Notes under the pieces: generated by a model | Seen by the model: the letters and a program-made list of their open reading frames with translations, nothing else | What the model was told of the DNA's origin: nothing | Database searches by the model: none | Made by a program: the position numbers and the translations under genes | Part shown: positions 19,894 through 28,620 of the stretch, piece after piece | Numbering within the stretch: the first letter of the stretch is position 1 | How the letters are laid out: each line of letters starts with the position of its first letter | NCBI GenBank assembly: GCA_902599405.1 | Contig: CACKFO010000010.1 | Coordinates: 1 to 61,927 of the forward strand | From: an uncultured Alphaproteobacteria bacterium | GTDB taxonomy: Bacteria > Pseudomonadota > Alphaproteobacteria > HIMB59 | Direction of reading: 5' to 3' | DNA: 61,927 nt

Positions 19894-20001
19894 TTATTTC
19901 TTAATTTTTTTTCTTTTTTTTAGATTTTCTCTTAATTTTTGAGCTAATTTATCTTTTTTTTGTTGTTCAAAATTTTTTTTTATTAGGTCTTGTTTCTTCA
20001 T
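19894..20001 (-). CDS. 35-residue basic peptide upstream of murA
   Basis: An ATG-to-TAA frame three bases before murA, with residues such as LAQKLRENLKKRKKIKK at the C-terminus. It is nearly all Lys, Arg, Gln and Leu and would form an amphipathic basic helix. From memory, many alphaproteobacteria have a short protein ending in a similar KLRENLxRRK stretch next to murA, which supports reality but needs a search. Function unknown; a nucleic acid or ribosome contact would suit the charge. No clear ribosome binding site is seen. Its start faces clpB across only 22 bases. Confidence 0.6.
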   Translation of the reverse strand: MKKQDLIKKNFEQQKKDKLAQKLRENLKKRKKIKK

Positions 20002-20023
20002 AAATTATTACCAAATAAGTTAT

Positions 20024-22603
20024 ATGATGAATTTTGAAAAATATACTAATAGTTCAAAAAAAATTATTAATTCTGCACAAAATTTAGCATTAAGTAAAAA
20101 ACATCAAAAAATTGCCCCTATTCATATTTTTAATGAATTATTAAATTCCAATCATGAATTAATTAACAAAATTTTTGAGAAAATTAACACCAGTATAATT
20201 AAAGCAACTATTTCTGAAATATTATCTAAAGAACAAGTAAATAACTCAAACAGTAATCAAATTTATGCTGATCCTAAATTATTGAGTCTTTTTGAAGATG
20301 CAGAAAAAATTGCAAAGTCTAATCAAGATAGTTTTGTATCGATCGACTCTTTATTTTTAAGTTGTATAAAGTCAGATGACCAAATTGAAAAAATATTAAA
20401 AAAAAATGGACTAAGTCTTGGATTAGTTAAAACAAAAATTCAAGAGTTTAGAAAAGACGGAAAATCTGAAAGTGAAAATTCTGATGATAATTTTAACGCT
20501 TTAGAAAAGTATACAATCAATGTTACTCAAAAGGCACAAAAAAGAGAGTTAGATCCGGTTATTGGAAGAGATGAGGAAATTAGAAGAACTATTCAAGTTT
20601 TATCAAGGAGAACTAAAAATAATCCAATATTAATTGGAGACCCTGGTGTAGGTAAAACTGCATTGATAGAGGGTTTAGCACAAAGAATAGCGAATAAAGA
20701 TGTTCCACGCTCATTAGAAAATAAAGTTATTCGTATTCTTGATCTTGGATTATTGCTTGCTGGTGCCAAGTATCGTGGAGAATTTGAAGAAAGACTTCAA
20801 AACGTTTTAAAAGAAATTCATAAACAAAATGGTTCAATTATTTTATTTATAGATGAAATTCATACGCTTGTTGGTGCTGGAAAGACAGATGGAGCGATGG
20901 ATGCATCCAACATGTTAAAGCCAGCATTAGCTAGAGGTGAATTACATTGCGTTGGTGCAACAACTTTAGATGAGTATAAAAAATATTTTGAGAAAGATGC
21001 AGCTTTAACTAGACGTTTTCAACCAGTTTTTGTTAATGAGCCTTCTTCAACGGATGCTGTTGCTATTTTAAGAGGTCTAAAAGAAAAATATGAAATTCAT
21101 CATGGAATAAGAATTAGTGATGAGGCTATTTTATCATCAGTTCAATTATCTGATCGATATATAACTGATCGTTTTTTGCCAGATAAAGCGATTGATTTAA
21201 TGGATGAGGCTGCGAGTAAAGTTAAAATGGAAATTGACAGTAAACCTGAGGAAATAGACCAGCTTGACAGAGATCTTATTAAACTACAGATGGAAAAAAA
21301 CGTTCTTTCAAAAGATAATGAAAAAGATGAGAAAAAAAATGAAAAAATTGAAAGTCAAATATCAGATATTCAAGAAAAACTAAATATACTCAATAGCACT
21401 TGGGAGTCAGAAAAAAAGATACTAGACACAAAAAGAAATTTAAATGAACGAATTGATCAAGCAAAAGAAGACCTCGAGGGTGCTCAAAGAAGTGGTGATT
21501 TAACAAAAGCAAGTGAAATCATGTATGGCTTGCTCCCTAGTCTTCAAAAAGAATATGAAGAATTGAATAAAAAAGAGCAGGCTACAATAATTAATGAAGT
21601 GATTAATGCTGAAGATATCGCAAGTGTGGTATCAAAGTGGACGGGTATACCTTTAGAAAAACTCATCGGAGGCGAAAAAGATAAGTTAATAAACATAGAA
21701 AAACATTTAGAAAAAAGAGTTATTGGCCAACAAGATGCTATTGAGAAAGTATCTAAGGCAATTAAGATTTCAAAAGCAGGTCTTCAAGATCCTGATAAAC
21801 CTTTGGGGTCCTTCCTATTTTTAGGCCCAACTGGTGTAGGAAAAACTGAATTATCAAAAGCACTAGCTGAGTATGTTTTTGATAACGAAAAGCAAATGCT
21901 AAGACTTGACATGTCCGAGTATATGGAAAAACACTCGGTTAGTAAGCTTATTGGATCTCCTCCAGGTTATGTTGGTTACGATGATGGTGGGAAGTTAACT
22001 GACTCTATTCGCAGACGCCCCTACCAAGTAATTTTGTTTGATGAAATTGAAAAAGCGCACCCTGATGTATTTAATATTCTACTACAAATTTTAGATGATG
22101 GTAGGTTAACAGATTCAAAAGGAAAAATAGTAAATTTTAAAAATACCCTTATCATTATGACTTCTAACATTGGCTCACAAATTCCTATTGATGACAATTT
22201 TGACTATACAACAAAAAAGAACTTAGCCCTTGAAGAGCTTAAAAATCATTTTCGACTAGAATTTTTAAATCGAATTGATGACATAATACTCTTTAACAAA
22301 TTATCAAAAGAAAATATTAGTGCGATTTTAAATAACCAAATTCAATTAATTGAACAAAGAATCTCTTCAAAAGGTATTTCAATTGGTTTTACTGATGAAG
22401 CCTTTAACTATTTGAAAGAAAAAGGTTTTGATCCATTATTTGGGGCCAGACCTTTGAAAAGATTATTACAGGATGAAGTTTTAAACCCCTTATCAGAGGT
22501 AATTTTAGATATAGGCGAGAATATTGAAGATAAATTAATTTTCACTAAAGATAAATACGGATTAGTAATTGCTAATAAAAACCTTAGGGTTTTGAGATCA
22601 TAA
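20024..22603 (+). CDS. clpB: Chaperone disaggregase ClpB
   Basis: 859 residues, full length. An N domain (1-145) is followed by AAA-1 with Walker A GDPGVGKT at 205-212 and [11 protein letters not shown], a coiled-coil middle domain (about 405-525, very rich in Lys/Glu) and AAA-2 with GPTGVGKT at 601-608. The middle domain separates ClpB from ClpA/ClpC. It extracts proteins from aggregates together with DnaK. Two adjacent ATG codons open the frame and the second (20027) may be the true start. No obvious ribosome binding site is present, and the promoter must overlap the divergent small gene. Confidence 0.97.
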   Translation: MMNFEKYTNSSKKIINSAQNLALSKKHQKIAPIHIFNELLNSNHELINKIFEKINTSIIKATISEILSKEQVNNSNSNQIYADPKLLSLFEDAEKIAKSNQDSFVSIDSLFLSCIKSDDQIEKILKKNGLSLGLVKTKIQEFRKDGKSESENSDDNFNALEKYTINVTQKAQKRELDPVIGRDEEIRRTIQVLSRRTKNNPILIGDPGVGKTALIEGLAQRIANKDVPRSLENKVIRILDLGLLLAGAKYRGEFEERLQNVLKEIHKQNGSIILFIDEIHTLVGAGKTDGAMDASNMLKPALARGELHCVGATTLDEYKKYFEKDAALTRRFQPVFVNEPSSTDAVAILRGLKEKYEIHHGIRISDEAILSSVQLSDRYITDRFLPDKAIDLMDEAASKVKMEIDSKPEEIDQLDRDLIKLQMEKNVLSKDNEKDEKKNEKIESQISDIQEKLNILNSTWESEKKILDTKRNLNERIDQAKEDLEGAQRSGDLTKASEIMYGLLPSLQKEYEELNKKEQATIINEVINAEDIASVVSKWTGIPLEKLIGGEKDKLINIEKHLEKRVIGQQDAIEKVSKAIKISKAGLQDPDKPLGSFLFLGPTGVGKTELSKALAEYVFDNEKQMLRLDMSEYMEKHSVSKLIGSPPGYVGYDDGGKLTDSIRRRPYQVILFDEIEKAHPDVFNILLQILDDGRLTDSKGKIVNFKNTLIIMTSNIGSQIPIDDNFDYTTKKNLALEELKNHFRLEFLNRIDDIILFNKLSKENISAILNNQIQLIEQRISSKGISIGFTDEAFNYLKEKGFDPLFGARPLKRLLQDEVLNPLSEVILDIGENIEDKLIFTKDKYGLVIANKNLRVLRS

Positions 22604-22638
22604 CTTTCAACTTAAAGCAAAATTTGTATAATTAATTT

Positions 22639-22731
22639 ATGAAATGGATATTTTTAATTGGAGCATTTGCTTTAATATTCTTTGTATTGTTCCTTTCAAT
22701 AATGACTATCAGAAAAATTAGAAAAAAATAA
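22639..22731 (+). CDS. 30-residue single-span membrane peptide (candidate)
   Basis: An ATG frame of 30 codons made of one hydrophobic helix (residues 3-22) and a basic tail RKIRKK, the topology of small inner-membrane peptides. It sits 35 bases after clpB and 3 bases before the next membrane protein gene. Reality is plausible from topology and packing but cannot be proven here. Confidence 0.45.
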   Translation: MKWIFLIGAFALIFFVLFLSIMTIRKIRKK

Positions 22732-22734
22732 TTT

Positions 22735-23148
22735 TTGGACCTTTTTTTTACAGACTCTCTTTATAGCACGAAGGTTTTTATAGTTTCGATTATTTTAACA
22801 ATAATTTTTTTTATTCTACTTTTAACAAGAAAAATTTATAAAAAAAAATTAACAGTTTCAAATTTATCAATATATTCTTCTCTTTTTTTATTATTTATTG
22901 CTTTTGCTAGCTTATTTGTTGTAAATTTTTTTGGTAAATTTACTTACGTTCTTTTTATTGCAGCTACAATAACAATAATATATTCGGAAATAAGTTTTCT
23001 TCTTGGAAAATATTTTTTCCCTAATTTTGTAAGTGAAAATGTTTCTAAAGAAATTGTTTATATGTTTAGTTTTATTGTATTCATAAATGCAGGTTATTTT
23101 ACCTTTATGTTAATATTAGATATTTTAAAAGCTGAAACTTATATTTAA
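22735..23148 (+). CDS. Four-span membrane protein of unknown function
   Basis: 137 residues starting at TTG (22735-22737), with no convincing ATG in frame near the N-terminus. Hydrophobic segments lie at about 11-30, 42-63, 66-86 and 107-130, separated by short basic loops (TRKIYKKK). No family motif recognised. It follows the 30-residue membrane peptide by 3 bases and precedes the YqaA-like gene by 11, so it is part of a small membrane-protein transcript. Confidence 0.65.
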   Translation: MDLFFTDSLYSTKVFIVSIILTIIFFILLLTRKIYKKKLTVSNLSIYSSLFLLFIAFASLFVVNFFGKFTYVLFIAATITIIYSEISFLLGKYFFPNFVSENVSKEIVYMFSFIVFINAGYFTFMLILDILKAETYI

Positions 23149-23159
23149 ATGTTAGTAAT

Positions 23160-23591
23160 GTGATAATATTAATTTCATATTTTCAACTATTTATAATAAG
23201 TTTTTTAGCAGCTACAATTCTCCCGCTCTCCTCTGAATTAGTTTTATCAACAATGCTATTAACAGACTCATTTGATAAATATTTACTTTTGGTTGTTGCA
23301 AGTTTTGGAAATATTCTTGGTTCATCAGTTAATTGGTATTTAGGAAAAAAAATATTAATTTTTAAAGATAAGAAGTGGTTCCCAGCCAATGAGAGGCAAA
23401 TTGCAAAGGGTGAAATTTATTTTAAAAAATATGGCATTTGGTCATTGTTATTGGCATGGGTACCAATCATTGGAGATCCTCTTACTATAGTAGCAGGAAT
23501 ATTAAGAGTAAAATTTTTCACTTTTTTACTTCTTGTTAGTATCTCAAAAATATCTAGGTATATTTTTTTAATATTTATTATTTTTAAATGA
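23160..23591 (+). CDS. yqaA: YqaA-family inner-membrane protein (DedA/SNARE-associated superfamily)
   Basis: 143 residues starting at GTG; an upstream ATG in frame runs straight into a stop, which fixes the start. The sequence follows YqaA proteins: LAATILPLSSELVLSTML, then GNILGSSVNWYLGK and YGIWSLLLAWVPIIGDPLTIVAGILR, the re-entrant and arginine-bearing segments of the DedA-like fold. Related DedA proteins act as lipid flippases or transporters; the YqaA role is unknown. The stop overlaps the start of the next small gene by 4 bases. Confidence 0.85.
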   Translation: MIILISYFQLFIISFLAATILPLSSELVLSTMLLTDSFDKYLLLVVASFGNILGSSVNWYLGKKILIFKDKKWFPANERQIAKGEIYFKKYGIWSLLLAWVPIIGDPLTIVAGILRVKFFTFLLLVSISKISRYIFLIFIIFK

Positions 23592-23773
23592 TTAAAATAA
23601 TTACTTTAGAGATTGGTAATTCATCTTGGTGGAAAAATAAAAAATACAGAAAAGAGGCCTCTATAGAGTTAAGAAAACTAAGAAATAAATATAAGTCAGT
23701 AAGAGTTTTAAAAAAATATAGACTAAACAGTAGTAATACAATTATATACGGTGATTATGCTTTAAAAAATTAA
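23588..23773 (+). CDS. Small basic protein of unknown function
   Basis: 61 residues whose ATG overlaps the YqaA-like stop (ATGA), a coupling that supports it being translated. It is rich in Lys, Arg and Tyr with a helical middle (KKYRKEASIELRKLRNKYKSV) and a short C-terminal strand. No family recognised. It ends 13 bases before the convergent Cys-rich gene. Confidence 0.55.
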   Translation: MIKIITLEIGNSSWWKNKKYRKEASIELRKLRNKYKSVRVLKKYRLNSSNTIIYGDYALKN

Positions 23774-23786
23774 TTTTTTTGTAAAG

Positions 23787-24536
23787 TTATTTGGATAGCT
23801 TTATAAATATATCACCCATCCCAGAAATAAGTTCTTCTTCTTTAGTAGAGTTTCTAATCTTACATTGTTGCCCAACTACAGGGTGGTTGTTAATTGCTAA
23901 AAGATCACTGCTATTACAACTAGTTGGTTTGTGCAATAAGCCAATTATCATTTTTTGATCAACTGCAAAGACTTGATCTAAATTCATCTTTTCGCCAATA
24001 CAAAAATAATCTCGATTTACCTCAAGTGGAAATTCCTCTTTACCACAGGGGTTATCAATAGTCATAACAGTAAATTTTTTTTCAATACCTTGAAATTTAT
24101 GTGATATTTCCATAGCCTTAGCATATTTCATTGAATCACAAACACATGGCCAACAACAGCGATACATATCACCACATACTTTATTATCCGAGTCAACCTC
24201 ATTCATACTTATAAATGCAGGCTCAGACCCAGGAGCTATCAATGAACCAGATACTGGGCAATATCTTTTATTGAATTCAACAAAATCGTCAAAACTAAGG
24301 TCTTGATCTATAAGATATTTAAAAAACTTTGGTCCTGCAGCATTCCTATTTCCATCTGGAAATATATTAATCCAGTTTTTGGCTAGTGTATCATAGTAGT
24401 AAGATTCATTTTTTTTAATTTCAGTAGAATAAGAATTTTTATTAACAATCAACACAAGTAAGAAAGTGATAACAGCTAAAATGATATTATTTTTAATAAA
24501 AGTTATAAATTTTATATACACTTGATAGTGGTACAA
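23787..24536 (-). CDS. Exported or anchored cysteine-rich protein of unknown function
   Basis: 249 residues with one hydrophobic segment (about 17-32) acting as signal or anchor, then a hydrophilic domain with about a dozen cysteines. They cluster as KVCGDMYRCCWPCVCDSM, a dense group near residue 125-140, and singly as RYCPVSG, NPCGKEE, YFCIGEK, TSCNSS and QQCKIRN. This pattern suits a disulfide-rich or metal-binding extracytoplasmic domain. I do not recognise the family. The gene is divergent (43-base gap) from the secreted VCBS/ASPIC protein, so the two may share regulation. Confidence 0.75.
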   Translation of the reverse strand: MYHYQVYIKFITFIKNNIILAVITFLLVLIVNKNSYSTEIKKNESYYYDTLAKNWINIFPDGNRNAAGPKFFKYLIDQDLSFDDFVEFNKRYCPVSGSLIAPGSEPAFISMNEVDSDNKVCGDMYRCCWPCVCDSMKYAKAMEISHKFQGIEKKFTVMTIDNPCGKEEFPLEVNRDYFCIGEKMNLDQVFAVDQKMIIGLLHKPTSCNSSDLLAINNHPVVGQQCKIRNSTKEEELISGMGDIFIKLSK

Positions 24537-24579
24537 ATCATATCTAAATCTAGATCATCAAAAAAATAGTATTAATTAT

Positions 24580-26016
24580 ATGAAATTTTGTAAAATTCCG
24601 ATTTTATTTTTATTTATTTTTTATTCTATGAATGTATTTGCAGAAAAAAGCTTTTTCAAAAATATAAGTAATTTATTACCTGATCAAAGTTCTAGACTAA
24701 GTTACGGGGTGGCTGTAACCGATTTTGACAATGACGGCAATGATGAATTTATAGTAACTGGATTTAGATATAATAATCTAGCATTAGGTTTTAATGGAGA
24801 AACTCTTGAAAATAAAATTACTGATAACATATTTTCTGATCCAGAAAGATCTACAATTGGGGTTGCCGCATGCGATATAGATAAAGATGGCTCTGAAGAA
24901 ATATATTTCCTCAACACAGATACATACAGTGGGATGAAAATGTACTCAGACAGACTCTTAATAAATACACAGAACGTAATAGATGACTTATTCGAAAAGG
25001 AAATAAATCAAAGTGAATTAAATTTAACAGCTGGAAGATCAGTAGTTTGCGTCGACAGAGAGGGTAAAGGAAATTATGGAATTTATGTTGCAAATTATGG
25101 TGGTCCAACAAGATTCTATGAGTTTATTGATAATAGGGTTGTAGATCTAGCTGCGAGCCTGGGACTTGATAAAGTTACAGGAGGTAGAGCTGTAGTTGCC
25201 GGTCATATCTTATCTGACCAAATAGATGTGTTTGCGGCTAATGAAAGAGGTCCGAATTTTCTTTATTTTAATCAAAACGGGAAGTATTCAGATGTGGCGA
25301 GTCAAATGAATGTCAAAGATATCTATCAAAATGGAAGAGGAACAGCATTATCTGACATTCTTTATCGAGGAAGACTAGATATTCTAAACGGTAATTGGGA
25401 AGGTTTTAATAGAGCCTACGTTTTAGATAACGATAAATTTAAAAATATTGCTAATTCTACTTTTGACGAGCCATCAAAAATTAGAACAGTAATTTCGGCA
25501 GATTTTGATAATGATGGTTATGATGAGGTGTTTCTGAATAATATAGGAGAGCCAAATAGACTTTATAAAATAATTGAAAATGGTGTTTTTGAAGAAATTA
25601 AACTAGAGCAAGCTCTAGAGCCAAATGGTCTTGGAACGGGAGCTGCAGTTGCAGATATTGATAATGATGGAGTCCTAGAGCTTCTTTTATCTCATGGTGA
25701 GTCTGGTGCTCAGCCGTTGACTCTATTTAAATATCATAATGATGAGCAAAGATCTTTTTTAAGGGTTAGACCTTTGAACTTCTACGGGGCACCAGCAAGA
25801 GGCGCAACTGTAACTTTATATACAAATGAAAGAACACATTCTAAAACAATCGATGCCGGATCAGGTTATCTATGTCAAATGGAGCCTGTTGCTCACTATG
25901 GAATTAGAGATAATGAAAATGAGTTTAAGATTAAAATTAAATGGACTAATGGGGATGAGGAACTATTAGAGGTTGAAAATTTAAATCAGACTATAATTGT
26001 GAAGCAGAAGATATAA
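24580..26016 (+). CDS. Secreted FG-GAP/VCBS-repeat protein with C-terminal ASPIC/UnbV domain (CRTAC1-like)
   Basis: 478 residues: signal peptide 1-21 (ending NVFA), then at least four calcium-binding VCBS/FG-GAP repeats recognisable as DFDNDGNDEF, DIDKDGSEEI, DFDNDGYDEVF and DIDNDGVLEL, forming a beta propeller. The C-terminal ASPIC/UnbV domain (about residue 395 onward) carries GSGYLCQMEPVAHYGI and IKWTNGDEE. Proteins of this type are secreted and resemble vertebrate cartilage acidic protein 1; their bacterial function is unknown. The ligand-like DxDxDG loops are intact. It is convergent with the ATP-grasp gene. Confidence 0.92.
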   Translation: MKFCKIPILFLFIFYSMNVFAEKSFFKNISNLLPDQSSRLSYGVAVTDFDNDGNDEFIVTGFRYNNLALGFNGETLENKITDNIFSDPERSTIGVAACDIDKDGSEEIYFLNTDTYSGMKMYSDRLLINTQNVIDDLFEKEINQSELNLTAGRSVVCVDREGKGNYGIYVANYGGPTRFYEFIDNRVVDLAASLGLDKVTGGRAVVAGHILSDQIDVFAANERGPNFLYFNQNGKYSDVASQMNVKDIYQNGRGTALSDILYRGRLDILNGNWEGFNRAYVLDNDKFKNIANSTFDEPSKIRTVISADFDNDGYDEVFLNNIGEPNRLYKIIENGVFEEIKLEQALEPNGLGTGAAVADIDNDGVLELLLSHGESGAQPLTLFKYHNDEQRSFLRVRPLNFYGAPARGATVTLYTNERTHSKTIDAGSGYLCQMEPVAHYGIRDNENEFKIKIKWTNGDEELLEVENLNQTIIVKQKI

Positions 26017-26018
26017 AT

Positions 26019-27464
26019 TTAATCTTCTACGATCATAGTGTCTTTTGAACCTCCACCCTGTGAGCTATTTACTATCGTGCTTCCCTTTTTAAGAGCAACT
26101 CTCGTCAAACCACCCATAGTTACATATGTCTCTCTTCCAGAAAGAATAAATGGTCGTAAATCTTGATGTCGAGGTTCAATTAAATTTCCCTGCAAAGTTG
26201 GGGTAGTTGATAATATTTCTAAAGGTTGAGCAATAAAATTTCTTGGGTTATGTAAAATTTTTCTTATGTATGCCTCTCTCTCAGATTTAGAAGATTTAGG
26301 TCCTACAATTATACCATAACCACCAGATCCATCGGCTGGTTTTACTATCATTTTTGAGATATTTGATATTACGTGATCTCTCTCGGATTTATTGTGACAT
26401 AAATATGTCTCTACTTGATCCAATTTAGGTTCTTCATCTAAATAATATTTAATTATTTTAGGAACATATGAGTAAATAACCTTATCATCTGCTACCCCAC
26501 TTCCAGGTGCATTTAGAAGTCCAACATTGCCTTTTCTGTAAGATTTGTATAAACCTGCTACACCTAACAAAGAACCTTTAAAAAATGTTTTGGGATCTAA
26601 AAAAGTATCATCAATCCTTCTGTATATACAATCAACTCTTAAACCCCCTTTAACTGTCTTTACGTAAACTTTGTCATTTTCGACATAAAGATCTTTTCCC
26701 TCAACAAGAGCAATTCCCATTTGCTGTGCTAAAAATGAATGTTCAAAGTATGCAGAATTATAAACTCCTGGTGTTAATACAACCATTGTTGGGTTATTTT
26801 TTTTATAAGGTATTGCATCTAACATACAATGATAGAGTCTATTGCAATAGTGATTGATAGGTGAAACTCTATAACGCGTAAATAATTCAGGAAAAACTTC
26901 CCCCATTACCATTCTATTCTCAAGCATATATGAAACACCTGAAGGAACACGAAGGTTATCTTCTAATACTAAAAATTTTCCATCAATATTTCTTATTAAA
27001 TCTATTCCTGAAATATGAGACCAAATTTTTCTTTTGGGCTGAAAACTTTCACATTGTTTTAGATAATTTTGAGATTTAAATACCAGATCTTTTGGAACGA
27101 TATTGTCCTTAAATATTTTTTTTTGATTATAGACATCATTTATAAAAAGATTTAATGCTTTGCACCTTTGTATTAACCCTTTTCTTACCTTAAGCCATTG
27201 GGATTTCAGTATGATCCTAGGAATGATATCTAATGGCCATTTTTTTTCCTCTGCAGCTTTTTTATCTGCTGAATAAACTTTAAAATTAATACCTCGAGAA
27301 CTTATTGTGCTTTGACAATTTTGTTCAATTCTTTCTAAATCTTTGACTGAGTAACTATTTAATATTTTAGAAATTACTTTAGCCTCTTTTCTGAGACTTT
27401 TTTCAGGAGTTAAATACTCATCATAACTGTTATTTGAATTGTAATTTTTCCAATTTATACTCAC
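26019..27464 (-). CDS. Circularly permuted ATP-grasp protein (DUF404/DUF407 type)
   Basis: 481 residues, full length, ending in the conserved NSSQGGGSKDT tail. Family stretches include the N-terminal helical part with SSRGINFKVY, DLIRNIDGKFLVLEDNLRVPSGVSY, and the permuted ATP-grasp core KPADGSGGYGIIVGPKSS. These enzymes are predicted peptide or amide ligases and are nearly always encoded with an alpha-E protein, a transglutaminase-like protein and the proteasome relative Anbu. Here Anbu is present but divergent, and the alpha-E and transglutaminase genes are missing from the window. Substrate unknown. Confidence 0.92.
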   Translation of the reverse strand: MSINWKNYNSNNSYDEYLTPEKSLRKEAKVISKILNSYSVKDLERIEQNCQSTISSRGINFKVYSADKKAAEEKKWPLDIIPRIILKSQWLKVRKGLIQRCKALNLFINDVYNQKKIFKDNIVPKDLVFKSQNYLKQCESFQPKRKIWSHISGIDLIRNIDGKFLVLEDNLRVPSGVSYMLENRMVMGEVFPELFTRYRVSPINHYCNRLYHCMLDAIPYKKNNPTMVVLTPGVYNSAYFEHSFLAQQMGIALVEGKDLYVENDKVYVKTVKGGLRVDCIYRRIDDTFLDPKTFFKGSLLGVAGLYKSYRKGNVGLLNAPGSGVADDKVIYSYVPKIIKYYLDEEPKLDQVETYLCHNKSERDHVISNISKMIVKPADGSGGYGIIVGPKSSKSEREAYIRKILHNPRNFIAQPLEILSTTPTLQGNLIEPRHQDLRPFILSGRETYVTMGGLTRVALKKGSTIVNSSQGGGSKDTMIVED

Positions 27465-27534
27465 TGTTTAAAAATACTATAAATGCCTGTTAATAGTTAT
27501 GCATAGTTTAGATTAAAGGTATGTAAATATTAGT

Positions 27535-27563
27535 TTGTATTTTTAAAAAATTAGCTATTTAAT
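27535..27563 (+). promoter_or_regulatory. Possible promoter of the Anbu gene
   Basis: TTGTAT (27535-27540), a 17-base spacer and TTTAAT (27558-27563) lie so close to the ATG at 27570 that the transcript would start at or near the start codon, giving a leaderless mRNA. There is no ribosome binding site before the ATG, which fits. The match is moderate. Confidence 0.3.
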
Positions 27564-27569
27564 TAAAAT

Positions 27570-28295
27570 ATGACTTATTGTGTAGGAATTAAAGTAAACG
27601 AAGGGATGGTTTTTGCATCTGATAGAAGAACAAATGCGGGTTTAGATAACTTTAATTCTTACTCTAAAATGCATGTCCATAATGGCATCGATAGAAATAT
27701 TATAATTTTAACATCGGGAAACTTAGCTACTTCTCAAGCAGTTTTTAATTCAATTGGAAAAGATTTAGAGGATGATAAAAACGGGAATAATTTAAATAAT
27801 TTATATAGTTTAAATGAAATTGCTAAATACATTGGAAGATTGAATGTTAAACACTCATCACCAGACGGTATTAATCAAGAAACTATTGAATTAGGTTCTA
27901 CATTTATAGTTGGTGGTCATATAAAAGATCAAGAGTCAGAATTATATTTGGTTTACCCGCAGGGTAACTTTATTAAATCAAGTGAATTCAAACCTTACCT
28001 TGTCATTGGAGAAATAAAGTATGGTAAGCCTATATTAGACAGGGTTGTAAAGTCAGACACTTATCTTGGGGATGCAGCAAGATGTGCGTTAATAAGTATG
28101 GACAGTACAATGAAAGCAGATTTATCTGTTGGTCCTCCAATCGACTTAGTTGTTTATAAAAATAATTTATCAAAAATAGTTTACCAACAATCTCTTGAAA
28201 TTAATGATGAAGATTATCAATACATATCTAAACAATGGGAAAGAGGAATATTTGAAATTTTTAAATCTTTCAATCGTTTTAATTGGGAAGATTAA
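27570..28295 (+). CDS. Anbu, proteasome-related Ntn-hydrolase
   Basis: 241 residues in the proteasome beta fold. The opening MTYCVGIKVNEGMVFASDRR leaves Thr1 as the N-terminal nucleophile after Met removal; Asp17 and Lys32 (numbered from Thr1) fit the catalytic Asp17/Lys33 pair of the family. The later segment SMDSTMKADLSVGPPIDLVVY matches the conserved Anbu C-terminal half. Anbu forms open helical or ring assemblies of unknown substrate. It normally lies in an operon with ATP-grasp, alpha-E and transglutaminase genes; here it is divergent from the ATP-grasp gene across 105 bases and followed by two micro-genes. Confidence 0.93.
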   Translation: MTYCVGIKVNEGMVFASDRRTNAGLDNFNSYSKMHVHNGIDRNIIILTSGNLATSQAVFNSIGKDLEDDKNGNNLNNLYSLNEIAKYIGRLNVKHSSPDGINQETIELGSTFIVGGHIKDQESELYLVYPQGNFIKSSEFKPYLVIGEIKYGKPILDRVVKSDTYLGDAARCALISMDSTMKADLSVGPPIDLVVYKNNLSKIVYQQSLEINDEDYQYISKQWERGIFEIFKSFNRFNWED

Positions 28296-28298
28296 TTA

Positions 28299-28457
28299 GT
28301 GGAGCCCTCTTCTTTTGTAGCAAATTTATCAAGTATTGTAGTAATTAGTTTAGCTTTAATCTCTTTTTACCTTATGGCCAGAAAAAAAGGGAAATATGTA
28401 GATATAATATTTGGTTTTATTTTAGGAATAATTGTTCTTCTTAAAATTATTTATTGA
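28299..28457 (+). CDS. 52-residue membrane peptide downstream of Anbu
   Basis: A frame starting GTG at 28299, three bases after the Anbu stop. It contains two hydrophobic helices (about residues 7-25 and 36-52) joined by a basic loop MARKKGKYVD, a credible small membrane hairpin with the positive-inside pattern. The close spacing argues for co-translation with Anbu. Its last 7 bases overlap the end of the opposite-strand Cys-rich frame. No family recognised. Confidence 0.5.
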   Translation: MEPSSFVANLSSIVVISLALISFYLMARKKGKYVDIIFGFILGIIVLLKIIY

Positions 28458-28531
28458 CAACAACCGTCACCACAAGTGCAACAGCATGAGCAAGAACAAC
28501 CACAATCAGGTTTTGGCTTATTATTATCCAT
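28451..28531 (-). CDS. 26-residue peptide with nine cysteines (candidate metallothionein-like or precursor peptide)
   Basis: An ATG-to-TAA frame of 26 codons. The first nine residues are polar (MDNNKPKPD) and the rest is almost only Cys, Gly, Ser, Thr and Asp, with Cys at positions 10, 12, 14, 16, 17, 18, 20, 24 and 25. CxC and CC arrays are hallmarks of metal-thiolate clusters, though a leader plus cysteine core would also suit a modified-peptide precursor. It converges on the Anbu downstream peptide. Nine cysteine codons, seven TGT/TGC changes apart, are unlikely by chance in such A+T-rich DNA. No clear ribosome binding site is visible. Confidence 0.5.
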   Translation of the reverse strand: MDNNKPKPDCGCSCSCCCTCGDGCCQ

Positions 28532-28620
28532 AAAATTTAAATATCATTATTTTACAAAAATTACAATATGATGAAGATTAATTGTTAAATAATATTAAAT
28601 TAGCTAGTTTTTAAATATAA

